From: Clostridia bacterium
Lineage (GTDB): Bacteria > Bacillota > Clostridia > Christensenellales > Aristaeellaceae
NCBI GenBank assembly: GCA_017448975.1
Contig: JAFSKN010000027.1
Coordinates: 1-64,000 of the forward strand
Reading direction: 5' to 3'
DNA length: 64,000 bases
This document shows positions 50,984-59,691 of this stretch, in pieces. The position numbers and the translations under genes were made by a program. The notes under the pieces were generated by a model that was not told where the DNA came from, searched no databases, and was given only the letters and a program-made list of their open reading frames with translations. Positions within the stretch are counted from its first letter, which is position 1; the number at the start of each line of letters is the position of its first letter.

Positions 50984-53584
50984 TCAGTCATACGTTTTAT
51001 TTCTCAGCCGCCGTTCAAAATCTTCCTTCGGGAGCGGTTTATCGAACAGGAAGCCCTGCACCATATCGATATTGACGCTTTTCAGGAAGTTTACCTGTTC
51101 CCAGTTCTCAACGCCCTCGGTGATCACGCTCATGTTCAGCTCGTTTGCCATTTTGGCTACGTTGGATACCACCACGCTGTCGCGCTCTGTGCCCGTGTGG
51201 CCGTCGATGAACGATTTATCCAGCTTGAGCACGTCGGCGGAGAAATCCCGCAGGATATTCAGGGAGGAATAGCCGGTTCCGAAGTCGTCGATGGCCATGG
51301 CGATGGACGAAGCGTGCATATCGCTGATGAACCTTCTGAGCCTTTCGTTATCTTCCTCGCTCATGGTCTCGGTGATTTCCACCTCGATCAGTTCCTTCGG
51401 AATGTTATAAGCGGTCAGGATCTTCCTGATCTTTTCGGAAAAACCGGGATCTGCCAAATTTTTGCGGGAGAAATTCGTCGATACGCGCACCGGTTCAATG
51501 CCTTCGTCCAGCCACCTGCGGATATCCTTGCATACCTGCTCGAAAATATAGAAATCCAGCATGCAAATGCTGTCGCCGGTTTCAAGCACGGGGATGAATT
51601 CGCCGGGGGTGATGGTCTTTCCGTCTCTGATCCAGCGCACCAGGGCTTCCGCGCCGGCCAGGGTCCTGTTCTTTGTGTTGACCTTGGGCTGATAGTAGGG
51701 CTGGAACTCTCCCTTTTCCAAAGCCTCGGCGAACACGGAAAGGATCTGCTTTTGACGGATGGCCCTCTTGTGCATTTCAGGCGTTGAGAACAAATAGGGC
51801 GCGTGCTTGTCGTATCTTGCCACGTTCAGCGCCGTGGAGCACCGTCCAATGATCCCCTCGCTGTCCATTTCGTCGTCGTCAATATCCAGGCAGCCCGCGA
51901 TGGCCTGTAGCGTCGCCATTTCTTCCCGGCCGTTCAGGGAGGCGGGGATATCGACGCCTGAGGTCAGCTTCAGCACGGTGTCGGTCTTTTCTTTGTGCAC
52001 CATGAGGATGAAAATATCTCCGGACAGGCGGCCCGCACATTCGTCATCGTCTATGAACGACAATAGAAGCTCCGCGAAGCGGATGATGATATGGTCCGCC
52101 TCCTGTTTTCCGTACTTTTTATTGATCAGCCCGAAGCTCTTCACGTTCAGATAGAACGCGTTATAGGACGTGAGCTTTCCCGCGGCCCACATTCTGTTGA
52201 CGAAGGTCCTGAACCCGGCCGCGTTGGGAAGCCCGGTCATGATATCGGTTTCGGCGGCTTTCTTCACATACATATCCTTTAAATAATGGATGCAGTTTTC
52301 CTTGTGATTGAAGCCGTTGTGGATCGCTGTCGCCATTTCCGTACAGGTGTCATAGCCGCAGCAGGAGCAGTTGATGTGCCGGGAGGCTTCGTCGGTCTTG
52401 TTCATTTCAAGGAAGATGGCTTCCAGCTCTTCGGGATCGGGGACGCGCAGGGAGCATTGCGCCGACCGGTCCGTATAGGAGCGCAGATAATCTTCCAGGT
52501 TCAGGTGTTCAAACTGTCTGTTGAGGCAGGCCAGCCTGTCTTCCGGCGCGGCGTCCTTGGACCAGGCGCTGCCGGCAGTATCCTTTTCCACGGCTTCCTT
52601 GATGTTGTGAAGGTGATACAGGGAATCATCGGTCGCGGCCAGGGCCATATCGGTGCCCGTGCCGCAGATGCAGCCCTTTTCACAGTTGAGCGCGTCCACA
52701 AACAGGAACGGCGTCTTTTGGCCGCGCAGCAGTTCCTTGTTCTTTTCCAGGTAATGGAACAGCCTTTTTTCGCCTTCCACCTGACGGATGAACGCGTCGC
52801 GGCCCAGGAGCCACAGCACGTTTTCCTTGAGCCCCCCCGGCATGGGATAGATGGAACCCAAGCCGTACGCCATTTCATCCTTGTAGGGCTCACCGTACAA
52901 ATCGTTTTTTTCGGCATAATCCATCAGGTGCTTGAAGGTCACGTTATAGCTGACGTACCCGTGATTGTTGGGGTCGTCGATCTCCAGCTTTTTGGCGATG
53001 CACGGGCTGATGAACGCCAGCTTGTCCGTAATGCCCAGTTCTTTTTTGGCGTAAATGGCCGCGCACATCAGCGGGCTCTGAACGGGGAACAGCCTGGGAA
53101 GCAGCTCCGGCAAATACCGCTCGATATATCCCACCACCGCCGGGCAGGGCTGGGAAATGCCGCCGGTAAAATTGTGCTTCTGGATATAATTGATATATCC
53201 CCAGGTGGTGATGTCCGCGCCGAAGGAAACGCTGATAATGCGGTTCACGCCCAGCGCTTTCAGTTTGCCTAAAACCTTTGCGCAGGTATCCGGATAATTG
53301 GCGGGAAACGCGGGAGCGACCAGCAGGGAGATTTTTTCGCCCTTTTGCAGATCGGCCAGGAAACGTTCGGTATCGTCAATAAAATCGCGGGCGTTATGCT
53401 CGCAGATATCAAAACAGGCGCCGCAGGCCACGCAAAGGCTGCCGTCAACCATGATCCTCGAATTCCCGTTTTCGTCCGGTTCCGTCGATACGCAGGCCCC
53501 GATGCAGCTGCACGCGCGGATGCACTTGTTGCAGCCGATGCACCGGTCGTTGGTGTAGACAAGCCCCTTTTCAATGTTCCTCAA
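50984..53584 (-). CDS. [FeFe]-hydrogenase-like sensor fused to GGDEF and EAL domains
   Basis: An 866-residue soluble protein. Residues 10-65 carry two ferredoxin-type clusters (CIGCNKCIRACSCIGAC; CVACGACFDIC). Residues about 80-320 match the [FeFe]-hydrogenase large domain, with the H-cluster ligands kept: GGISQPCPAVV (Cys147), FISPCIAKKLEID (Cys195), NCEKGCICGTG (Cys301, Cys305). The proton-transfer Cys of catalytic enzymes (TSCCP) is replaced (QPCP), as is known for sensory group C hydrogenases. A further Cys-rich cluster (CSCCGYDTCTEMA, then NCIHY; 406-431) precedes a degenerate GGDEF (RLSGDIF, about 445-600). An EAL domain (about 612-860) retains AEALVRW, VEITET, AIDDFGTGYSSL and ITEGVEN. 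It probably couples H2 or redox state to c-di-GMP breakdown. Confidence 0.88.
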   Translation of the reverse strand: MRNIEKGLVYTNDRCIGCNKCIRACSCIGACVSTEPDENGNSRIMVDGSLCVACGACFDICEHNARDFIDDTERFLADLQKGEKISLLVAPAFPANYPDTCAKVLGKLKALGVNRIISVSFGADITTWGYINYIQKHNFTGGISQPCPAVVGYIERYLPELLPRLFPVQSPLMCAAIYAKKELGITDKLAFISPCIAKKLEIDDPNNHGYVSYNVTFKHLMDYAEKNDLYGEPYKDEMAYGLGSIYPMPGGLKENVLWLLGRDAFIRQVEGEKRLFHYLEKNKELLRGQKTPFLFVDALNCEKGCICGTGTDMALAATDDSLYHLHNIKEAVEKDTAGSAWSKDAAPEDRLACLNRQFEHLNLEDYLRSYTDRSAQCSLRVPDPEELEAIFLEMNKTDEASRHINCSCCGYDTCTEMATAIHNGFNHKENCIHYLKDMYVKKAAETDIMTGLPNAAGFRTFVNRMWAAGKLTSYNAFYLNVKSFGLINKKYGKQEADHIIIRFAELLLSFIDDDECAGRLSGDIFILMVHKEKTDTVLKLTSGVDIPASLNGREEMATLQAIAGCLDIDDDEMDSEGIIGRCSTALNVARYDKHAPYLFSTPEMHKRAIRQKQILSVFAEALEKGEFQPYYQPKVNTKNRTLAGAEALVRWIRDGKTITPGEFIPVLETGDSICMLDFYIFEQVCKDIRRWLDEGIEPVRVSTNFSRKNLADPGFSEKIRKILTAYNIPKELIEVEITETMSEEDNERLRRFISDMHASSIAMAIDDFGTGYSSLNILRDFSADVLKLDKSFIDGHTGTERDSVVVSNVAKMANELNMSVITEGVENWEQVNFLKSVNIDMVQGFLFDKPLPKEDFERRLRNKTYD

Positions 53585-53708
53585 ACTGATCGCTCCTCAT
53601 CCGGTGATAATGCACGGTGGAATGAACAACCAAAGTATACCACATTTTGCCTTTTCTGCCCAGGCCCAAATGAGAGGATGGGAGAAAAGAATCTGATGAA
53701 ACGAAAGA

Positions 53709-53750
53709 CTCATACGCTTCGGATCCTTTGAACGCTCCGAAGCGTATGAG
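53709..53750 (-). terminator. Strong hairpin downstream of the symporter gene
   Basis: A perfect 15-bp inverted repeat (CTCATACGCTTCGGA/TCCGAAGCGTATGAG) has a 12-base loop. On the minus strand it follows the symporter stop by 37 bases, with a weak T-rich tail (TCTTTCGTTT). Confidence 0.65.
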
Positions 53751-53787
53751 AGAAATCAGTATGCCTGTATTGAATGGATGGCGGCAG

Positions 53788-55347
53788 TTACTCCGGGTCG
53801 GCCAGGGCTTCGCTTTGCCGCACCAGCACCTTCTGCTCATAGCAGGAGAAGGCGTCGTCCACCAGGGCCTTGTCCGGGGCGGGGGTGATGAAACTGACCA
53901 GGGGCACGATGACCAATCCGGCCAGCATGCAGAACGCGCCCGCGTTGATGGGGGACTGGAGCAGCGCCGGGAAGGAGGAACGGACAAACATATTCGCCAG
54001 CATCACCACGGTAGAGAACACGAAGCTGACCCAGCAGGCGATCTTGGTGGTGCGCTTCCAGTAGAGGCCGTAGAGGAAGGGGGCCAGGAACGCGCCCGCC
54101 AGCGCGCCCCAGGAAACGCCCATGAGCTGGGCGATGAAGGTGACGTTGGACTTGTACTGGATGATGGCGATGACCACGGAAATGGCGATGAAAGCCACGA
54201 TCAGACCCCGCATGACCTTCACCTGCTTCTTTTCGTCCATGTCCTTGACGATGTTGTCTTTGAGGAAGTCCAAGGTCAAAGTGGAAGAAGACGCCAGAAC
54301 CAGGGAGGAAAGGGTGCTCATGGAAGCGGAGAGCACCAGGATCACCACCACGGCGATCAGGATATCCGGCAAGCCGCTGAGCATGGCGGGCACCACGGCG
54401 TCAAAGCCGCCAACGGGTGTTCCCGCTTCGGTGACACCCACCGCGTCGGAGAACAGCCGGCCGAAGCCGCCCAGGAAGTAGCAGCCGCCCGCAACCACGA
54501 AAGCGAACACAGTGGAAATGATCATGCCCTTGTTGATGGAACCTTCACTCTTGATGGCGTAGAACTTCTGCACCATTTGGGGCAGGCCCCAGGTGCCTAA
54601 GGAGGTCAGGATGACCACGCCCAGCAGGTTCAGAGGATCCGGGCCGAAGAAGGAATTGAACACGCCGGGGGAGGTGGAAACGGCGGGGTCGCTGATCTGG
54701 CTCAGGCCGTCCAGGGAGGCCAGGAAGCCGCCCTTGCTGTTCAGCACCGCCGCCACCACGGCGATGATGCCGCCCAGCATGATGATGCCCTGAATGAAAT
54801 CGTTGATGGCGGTGGCCATGTAGCCGCCCGCGATGACGTACACGCCGGTCAGGATGGCCATAACGATCACGCACACGGAATAGTCGATATTGAAAGCCAT
54901 GCCGAACAGGCGGCTCAGGCCGTTATACAGGCTGGCGGTGTAGGGGATCAGGAAAATAAAGATAATGGCCGAGGCGCAGATTTTCAGGCTCTTGCTGCCG
55001 AAGCGCTTGCCGAAGAATTCCGGCATGGTGGCGCTGGACAGGTGCTGGGTCATGATGCGGGTGCGGCGGCCCAGCACGCCCCAGGCCATGAGGGAGCCGA
55101 TCAGCGCGTTGCCAATGCCCACCCAGGTGGCGGCAATGCCGTACTTCCAGCCGAACTGGCCCGCGTAACCCACGAAAATAACGGCGGAAAAATAAGAGGT
55201 GCCGAAGGCAAAGGCGGTCAGCCACGGTCCTACCGCGCGGCCGCCCAGCACGAAGCCGTTCACATCCGTGGAATTTTTGCGGCAGTACAGGCCGATGCCC
55301 ACCATCAGCCCAAAGAATACGATCAGCATCAGGATCTTGAGAATCAT
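53788..55347 (-). CDS. Sodium:solute symporter (SSS family)
   Basis: A 519-residue protein with about 13 membrane helices. Family blocks are DVNGFVLGGRAVGPWLTAFA (about 28-47), FSAVIFVGYAGQFGWKYGI, the GGYMATAINDFIQGIIMLG signature (about 180-198) and SASMSTLSSLVLASSSTLTL (about 345-364). This is the LeuT-like fold of PutP/PanF-type carriers. The solute cannot be told from the sequence. A TTGACT-17-TAAAGT promoter lies on the minus strand at about 55398-55426, with CTTTAACG repeats near it that may bind a regulator. It is divergent from pgi. Confidence 0.93.
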   Translation of the reverse strand: MILKILMLIVFFGLMVGIGLYCRKNSTDVNGFVLGGRAVGPWLTAFAFGTSYFSAVIFVGYAGQFGWKYGIAATWVGIGNALIGSLMAWGVLGRRTRIMTQHLSSATMPEFFGKRFGSKSLKICASAIIFIFLIPYTASLYNGLSRLFGMAFNIDYSVCVIVMAILTGVYVIAGGYMATAINDFIQGIIMLGGIIAVVAAVLNSKGGFLASLDGLSQISDPAVSTSPGVFNSFFGPDPLNLLGVVILTSLGTWGLPQMVQKFYAIKSEGSINKGMIISTVFAFVVAGGCYFLGGFGRLFSDAVGVTEAGTPVGGFDAVVPAMLSGLPDILIAVVVILVLSASMSTLSSLVLASSSTLTLDFLKDNIVKDMDEKKQVKVMRGLIVAFIAISVVIAIIQYKSNVTFIAQLMGVSWGALAGAFLAPFLYGLYWKRTTKIACWVSFVFSTVVMLANMFVRSSFPALLQSPINAGAFCMLAGLVIVPLVSFITPAPDKALVDDAFSCYEQKVLVRQSEALADPE

Positions 55348-55472
55348 CTTTCGTCCTTCCTTCTCCGCGTACGCGGCGTTTGCTTTAACGGTTTAAACTT
55401 TAACGCATAAAAGCATTAAAGTCAAGAGGAAAACAAAAAAAATACAGTGAGGGAATATCGCCTTTTTTCCTG

Positions 55473-55500
55473 TTGCAAGTACGGCTCTTTTATGTAATAA
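55473..55500 (+). promoter_or_regulatory. Probable pgi promoter
   Basis: TTGCAA (55473-55478) and TAATAA (55495-55500) are 16 bases apart, 65 bases before the ATG, which has its own GAAAGGAAG site. Confidence 0.5.
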
Positions 55501-55565
55501 TGAAAGTGAAATAAACGTTCCCACCGGGTGATCAATCCGGCAGGTGAAAAGAAAGGAAGTACGCT

Positions 55566-57149
55566 ATGATTTCCTGGAAAAATCTTGATATGCTGTCCGC
55601 TTACGGCAAACTGAACGAACTGAAAAACCATGTGAACCTGCAAGAAGCCATGGCCGGGGAAAAAGGGGCCCAGCGCGTGAAGGAATATGCTGTGCCCATG
55701 GCCGCGGGTCTTACCTACCATTACGCCGCCAAGCAGGTGGACGAAGATGTGCTGTCCGCCCTGCAAGCCCTGGCCGACGAAGCCCAGCTCACGGCGAAAT
55801 ACGAAGCGCTGTACAACGGCGCGGTGATCAACACCGGCGAAAAGCGCCTGGTGCTGCATCAGCTCACCCGCGGCCAGTTGGGCAGCGACGTAAATGCCGA
55901 CCATGTAAACAAGCGGGACTTCTATGTGGCCCAACAGCAGAAAGCGGCGGCGTTCGCCAGGAAGGTACACGCGGGCGAGATCGCCAACGCGGCCGGTGAA
56001 AAGTTCACCACCGTGGTGCAGATCGGCATCGGCGGCAGCGATTTGGGCCCCCGGGCCATGTATCTGGCCCTGGAAAACTGGGCCAAGCAGAACGGGTGCT
56101 TTAAGATGGAAGCCCGGTTCATCAGCAACGTGGACCCGGATGACGCGGCCAGCGTGTTAAAGTCCATCGACCTGCCCCATTCCCTGTTCGTGCTGGTGAG
56201 CAAGTCCGGCACCACCCTGGAAACCCTCACCAACGAAGCCTTTGTGAAGGACGCCCTGAAAAACGCCGGGCTGGATCCCGCCAAGCATATGGTGGCCGTC
56301 ACCAGCGAAACCAGCCCCCTGGCCAGCAGCAGCGATTATTTGGCCGCCTTCTTCATGGACGATTACATCGGCGGCCGCTATTCCTCCACCTCCTGCGTGG
56401 GCGGCGCGGTGCTGTCCCTTGCCTTTGGGCCGGAGGTGTTCGCCCGCTTCCTGAACGGCGCGGCGGAGGAAGACGCTTTGGCGAAGAATACCGACATCAA
56501 ACAGAACCCCGCCATGCTGGACGCCCTCATCGGCGTGTACGAGCGCAACGTGCAGGGCTATCCCGCCACCGCCGTGCTGCCCTACTCCCAGGCCCTTTCC
56601 CGCTTCCCCGCCCATTTGCAGCAGCTGGACATGGAGAGCAACGGAAAGAGCGTCAACCGCTTCGGCGAGCCCGTTTCCTACGTGACCGGCCCCATCATTT
56701 TCGGCGAGCCCGGCACCAACGGCCAACATTCCTTCTATCAGCTTTTGCACCAGGGCACCGACATCGTGCCTTTGCAGTTCGTGGGCTTCAGCCAGAATCA
56801 GGCGGGCATGGACGTAGACATCCAGGGCAGCACCAGCCAGCAAAAGCTGTGCGCCAACGTGGCGGCCCAGATCATGGCCTTCGCCTGCGGAAAGACCGAC
56901 GCCAACCCCAACAAGAATTTCGCGGGCGGACGGCCCTCCTCCATCATCATCGGCAAGCAGCTCACCCCCGAAGCCTTGGGCGCGCTGCTCAGCCACTTTG
57001 AAAACAAGGTCATGTTCCAGGGCTTTGTGTGGAACCTGAACAGCTTTGACCAGGAGGGCGTACAGCTGGGCAAGGTGCTGGCCAAGCGCGTCCTGGCCCA
57101 CGATACCGACGGCGCGTTGAAAGCGTTCAGCGATCTGCTGGAAATCTGA
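55566..57149 (+). CDS. pgi: Glucose-6-phosphate isomerase
   Basis: A 527-residue enzyme with the complete family pattern: VVQIGIGGSDLGPRAMYLAL (about 150-169), LVSKSGTTLETLTNEAF (about 215-231), QQLDMESNGKSVNRFGEPV (about 353-371) and the catalytic stretch GEPGTNGQHSFYQLLHQG (about 378-395). It interconverts glucose-6-phosphate and fructose-6-phosphate in glycolysis. It is a single-gene unit, ending in the two-hairpin repeat R3. Confidence 0.97.
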   Translation: MISWKNLDMLSAYGKLNELKNHVNLQEAMAGEKGAQRVKEYAVPMAAGLTYHYAAKQVDEDVLSALQALADEAQLTAKYEALYNGAVINTGEKRLVLHQLTRGQLGSDVNADHVNKRDFYVAQQQKAAAFARKVHAGEIANAAGEKFTTVVQIGIGGSDLGPRAMYLALENWAKQNGCFKMEARFISNVDPDDAASVLKSIDLPHSLFVLVSKSGTTLETLTNEAFVKDALKNAGLDPAKHMVAVTSETSPLASSSDYLAAFFMDDYIGGRYSSTSCVGGAVLSLAFGPEVFARFLNGAAEEDALAKNTDIKQNPAMLDALIGVYERNVQGYPATAVLPYSQALSRFPAHLQQLDMESNGKSVNRFGEPVSYVTGPIIFGEPGTNGQHSFYQLLHQGTDIVPLQFVGFSQNQAGMDVDIQGSTSQQKLCANVAAQIMAFACGKTDANPNKNFAGGRPSSIIIGKQLTPEALGALLSHFENKVMFQGFVWNLNSFDQEGVQLGKVLAKRVLAHDTDGALKAFSDLLEI

Positions 57150-57154
57150 GATAC

Positions 57155-57216
57155 GAGGCAGGGGGCTTCTTCAGCCCCCTGAACCCCTGAACCAAGGGAC
57201 TTCGTCCCCTGGACCC
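57155..57216 (-). repeat. Two-hairpin intergenic repeat, copy R3
   Basis: It reads on the minus strand from GGTCC with stem CCAGGGGAC/GTCCCTTGG (one G-T pair) and then a 9-bp stem (CAGGGGGCT/AGCCCCCTG). It begins six bases after the pgi stop and faces copy R4. Confidence 0.7.
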
Positions 57217-57300
57217 CACTAAATGGAATTTCTTTGCTGGGAATCATGGTGCTGCCAAGTCTTACCCAATTTGCCAAGCGGCAGCGTGAACATTGTTTTT

Positions 57301-57329
57301 TTGCCAAGTCAAGAAAAATACGCTATTGT
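57301..57329 (+). promoter_or_regulatory. Probable promoter of the HPr-like gene
   Basis: TTGCCA (57301-57306) and TATTGT (57324-57329) are 17 bases apart. TGCCAAG occurs three times between 57253 and 57308. The region 57217-57329 holds no gene. Confidence 0.5.
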
Positions 57330-57385
57330 GGGTCCAGGGGCGTCACGCCCCTGGTGGGGTGCGGGGCAAAGCCCCGCCGTTCTCC
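57330..57385 (+). repeat. Two-hairpin intergenic repeat, copy R4
   Basis: GGGTCC is followed by stem CCAGGGGCGT/ACGCCCCTGG and stem GCGGGGC/GCCCCGC, ending CGTTCTCC. It lies in the 5' leader of the HPr-like gene, in the same orientation as R1. Confidence 0.75.
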
Positions 57386-57406
57386 ATTTGGAAAGGTGGC
57401 GGCCCT

Positions 57407-57664
57407 ATGCAGTCCTTCATGTACACCATCAAGGCTCCCGTGGGAATGCACGCCCGCCAAGCGGGGATTTTGGTGAAGGAAGCGCGGCAGTACGCCTGCG
57501 CCGTTTCCGTTGCCAAGAATGAAAAAACAGCCGACGCCAAGAACATTTTGGGCCTGATGGGCTTGGGCATCCGGCAGGGCGACACGGTGAAGGTGATCTT
57601 GGAGGGCGAGGACGAGTACGCCGCCGCTGTGAAGCTGAAAGCCTTTTTCTGGACGAATTTTTAG
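57407..57664 (+). CDS. HPr-family phosphocarrier-like protein with Asn46
   Basis: An 85-residue protein starting at 57407 after GAAAGGTGG. The phosphorylatable His15 is in PVGMHARQAGILVKEA (GLHARPA-type motif). The regulatory Ser46 of HPr is replaced by Asn (ADAKNILGLMGLGIRQGD). PTS-type phosphotransfer is therefore possible, but HPr-kinase/CcpA control through Ser46 is not. It could be a second HPr paralogue for a specific PTS or a regulatory protein. It precedes the beta-helix gene by 14 bases and probably shares its transcript; its leader contains repeat R4. Confidence 0.85.
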   Translation: MQSFMYTIKAPVGMHARQAGILVKEARQYACAVSVAKNEKTADAKNILGLMGLGIRQGDTVKVILEGEDEYAAAVKLKAFFWTNF

Positions 57665-57678
57665 GAGGACGAAACGCC

Positions 57679-59673
57679 ATGCAGTATTACGTCAGCGTCG
57701 CCGCGCCCAAAGAGGGCAACGGCAGCAAGGAAACCCCCTTCCGCCGCATCAACGACGCGGCAAAGATCGCCTTGCCCGGGGATGAAATCATCGTGGCCCC
57801 CGGCATCTATCGGGAGTATGTGAACCCCCAGAACGCGGGCACGGAAGCAAACCGCATCGTGTACCGTTCGGAAACGCCCCTTGGAGCCGTGATCACCGGC
57901 GCGGAAACCCTCACCGGCTGGAAGCATTACCAGGGTACTGTGTGGGTGAACCGGGTGGACAACGGCGTGTTCGCCAGCTACAATCCCTACACCACCATGG
58001 TCTGCGGCGACTGGTATTTCGCCCCCACCGTGCGGCATACCGGCGCGGTGTTCCTGAATGACCGGATGCTGTATGAAACCGTCAGTTTAGAAGAATGTAT
58101 GGCGGGCCAGCCCGACCCCTGCGCCTGGAACCAGGAGGAAGCCAAGTATCTGTGGTATACCGAGCAGGACGGCAGCGAAACCGTGCTGTACGCCAATTTC
58201 CAGGGCAAGGACCCCAACGCCGAAAAGGTGGAAATCACCGTGCGGCGCAACTGCTTCATGCCGGACAAAAACGGCGTGGGCTACATCACCGTCAGCGGCT
58301 TTAAAATCGACAAGGCGGCCACCACCTGGGCCCCGCCCGCCGCGTATCAGGACGGCATGATCGGCCCCCACTGGAGCAAGGGCTGGATCATCGAGGACTG
58401 CGAGATCAGCAACAGCAAATGCTGCGGCATTTCTTTGGGCAAATATCTCGACCCGGAAAACGACATGTATTTCTACACCAGGCACGTGAAATCCCCCACC
58501 CAGATGGAGCGGGACGCCGTGTGCCGGGGCCAGTATCACGGCTGGCTCAAGGAAAAGGTGGGCGGCCACATCATCCGCCGCTGCGAGGTACACCACTGCG
58601 AGCAGACCGGCATCGTGGGCCGCATGGGCGGCGTGTTTTCCACCATCGAGGACTGCCACATTCACCACGTCTGCAATTCCCAGCAGTTAGGCGGCGCGGA
58701 AACCGCCGGCATCAAGCTGCACGCCGCCATCGACGTGACCATCCGCCGCAACCATATCCATCACTGCATCATGGGCGTGTGGTGCGACTGGCAGGCCCAG
58801 GGCGCGCGCATTTCCCAGAACCTGATGCACGACAATATGCGGCCCGAGGGCCGGAGCCAGGCTCGGGGGGCCATGTTCAGCTGCGACGTGTTCATCGAGG
58901 TGGGCCACGGCCCCACCCTGATCGACAACAACGTGCTGCTCTCGAAAGTGTCCGTGGTCATGCCCAGCGAGGGCCTGGCCTGCGTGCATAACCTGATGCT
59001 TGGCGGCTTCGGCCTGGTGAACTCCGGCGTGGACAGCATCGTAAACGGCCAGCGGGAGCCCCGCTATACGCCTTATCACATCCGCCACCGCACGGAAGTG
59101 GCCGGGTTCATGACCATCCTCCATGGCGACGACCGGATTTACAACAACATTTTCGTGCAGCACTATCCCATTACCGACCCGGACCGCCAGCCCACCGCCA
59201 GCGATTACGAGCGGGTAGGCACCGCGCCCATGGATATTTTCCCCTCCTACGACGAATGGATTTCCCATTTCATGATGGATCGGGAGCCCGATATGGGCGC
59301 GCTGGCCACCTATCACTTCGGCCATCTGCCCGTGTGGGTGCACGGCAACGCCTACCTGGCCGGTGCCACCGTCAGCAAGCATGAGGATCAGGGCTTCGTG
59401 GCGGACGAAAAGGAACCCGTCACCGTGGAACTGACCGAGCAGGACGGAAAGCCCAGCCTGAACACCAACATTTACGACATCATCAAGGATTTCCGGGTGG
59501 GTCTGGTTTCCAGCGACACCTTAGGCTGCGCCTTCGAGCCGGAACAGCGCTTCGAGAACCCCGACGGAAGCGATATTCTCTTTGATCGGGACTATTTCGG
59601 CAATCACCGGGGCCTTACCGCCCTGCCGGGGCCCTTCGCGGACGCCGCCGATGCGGGACAAACGCTGTGGTGA
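57679..59673 (+). CDS. Right-handed parallel beta-helix protein (glycan-active candidate)
   Basis: A 664-residue protein without a signal peptide, with AGGAGG before the ATG. Residues about 5-55 match the N-terminal cap of such proteins (YYVSVAAPKEGNGSKETPFR, AAKIALPGDEIIVAPGIYRE). Residues about 210-470 have beta-helix rungs with repeated N/H-rich turns (IIRRCEVHHCEQTGIVGRMG, IEDCHIHHVCNSQQLGGAET, VTIRRNHIHHCIMGVWCDWQ). The layout resembles DUF1565 and family 141-type beta-helix glycosidases or polysaccharide lyases; I cannot name catalytic residues. A cytoplasmic location suggests action on imported oligosaccharides. It follows the HPr-like gene closely. Confidence 0.75.
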   Translation: MQYYVSVAAPKEGNGSKETPFRRINDAAKIALPGDEIIVAPGIYREYVNPQNAGTEANRIVYRSETPLGAVITGAETLTGWKHYQGTVWVNRVDNGVFASYNPYTTMVCGDWYFAPTVRHTGAVFLNDRMLYETVSLEECMAGQPDPCAWNQEEAKYLWYTEQDGSETVLYANFQGKDPNAEKVEITVRRNCFMPDKNGVGYITVSGFKIDKAATTWAPPAAYQDGMIGPHWSKGWIIEDCEISNSKCCGISLGKYLDPENDMYFYTRHVKSPTQMERDAVCRGQYHGWLKEKVGGHIIRRCEVHHCEQTGIVGRMGGVFSTIEDCHIHHVCNSQQLGGAETAGIKLHAAIDVTIRRNHIHHCIMGVWCDWQAQGARISQNLMHDNMRPEGRSQARGAMFSCDVFIEVGHGPTLIDNNVLLSKVSVVMPSEGLACVHNLMLGGFGLVNSGVDSIVNGQREPRYTPYHIRHRTEVAGFMTILHGDDRIYNNIFVQHYPITDPDRQPTASDYERVGTAPMDIFPSYDEWISHFMMDREPDMGALATYHFGHLPVWVHGNAYLAGATVSKHEDQGFVADEKEPVTVELTEQDGKPSLNTNIYDIIKDFRVGLVSSDTLGCAFEPEQRFENPDGSDILFDRDYFGNHRGLTALPGPFADAADAGQTLW

Positions 59674-59691
59674 TCCAAATTTCAGCATAAA

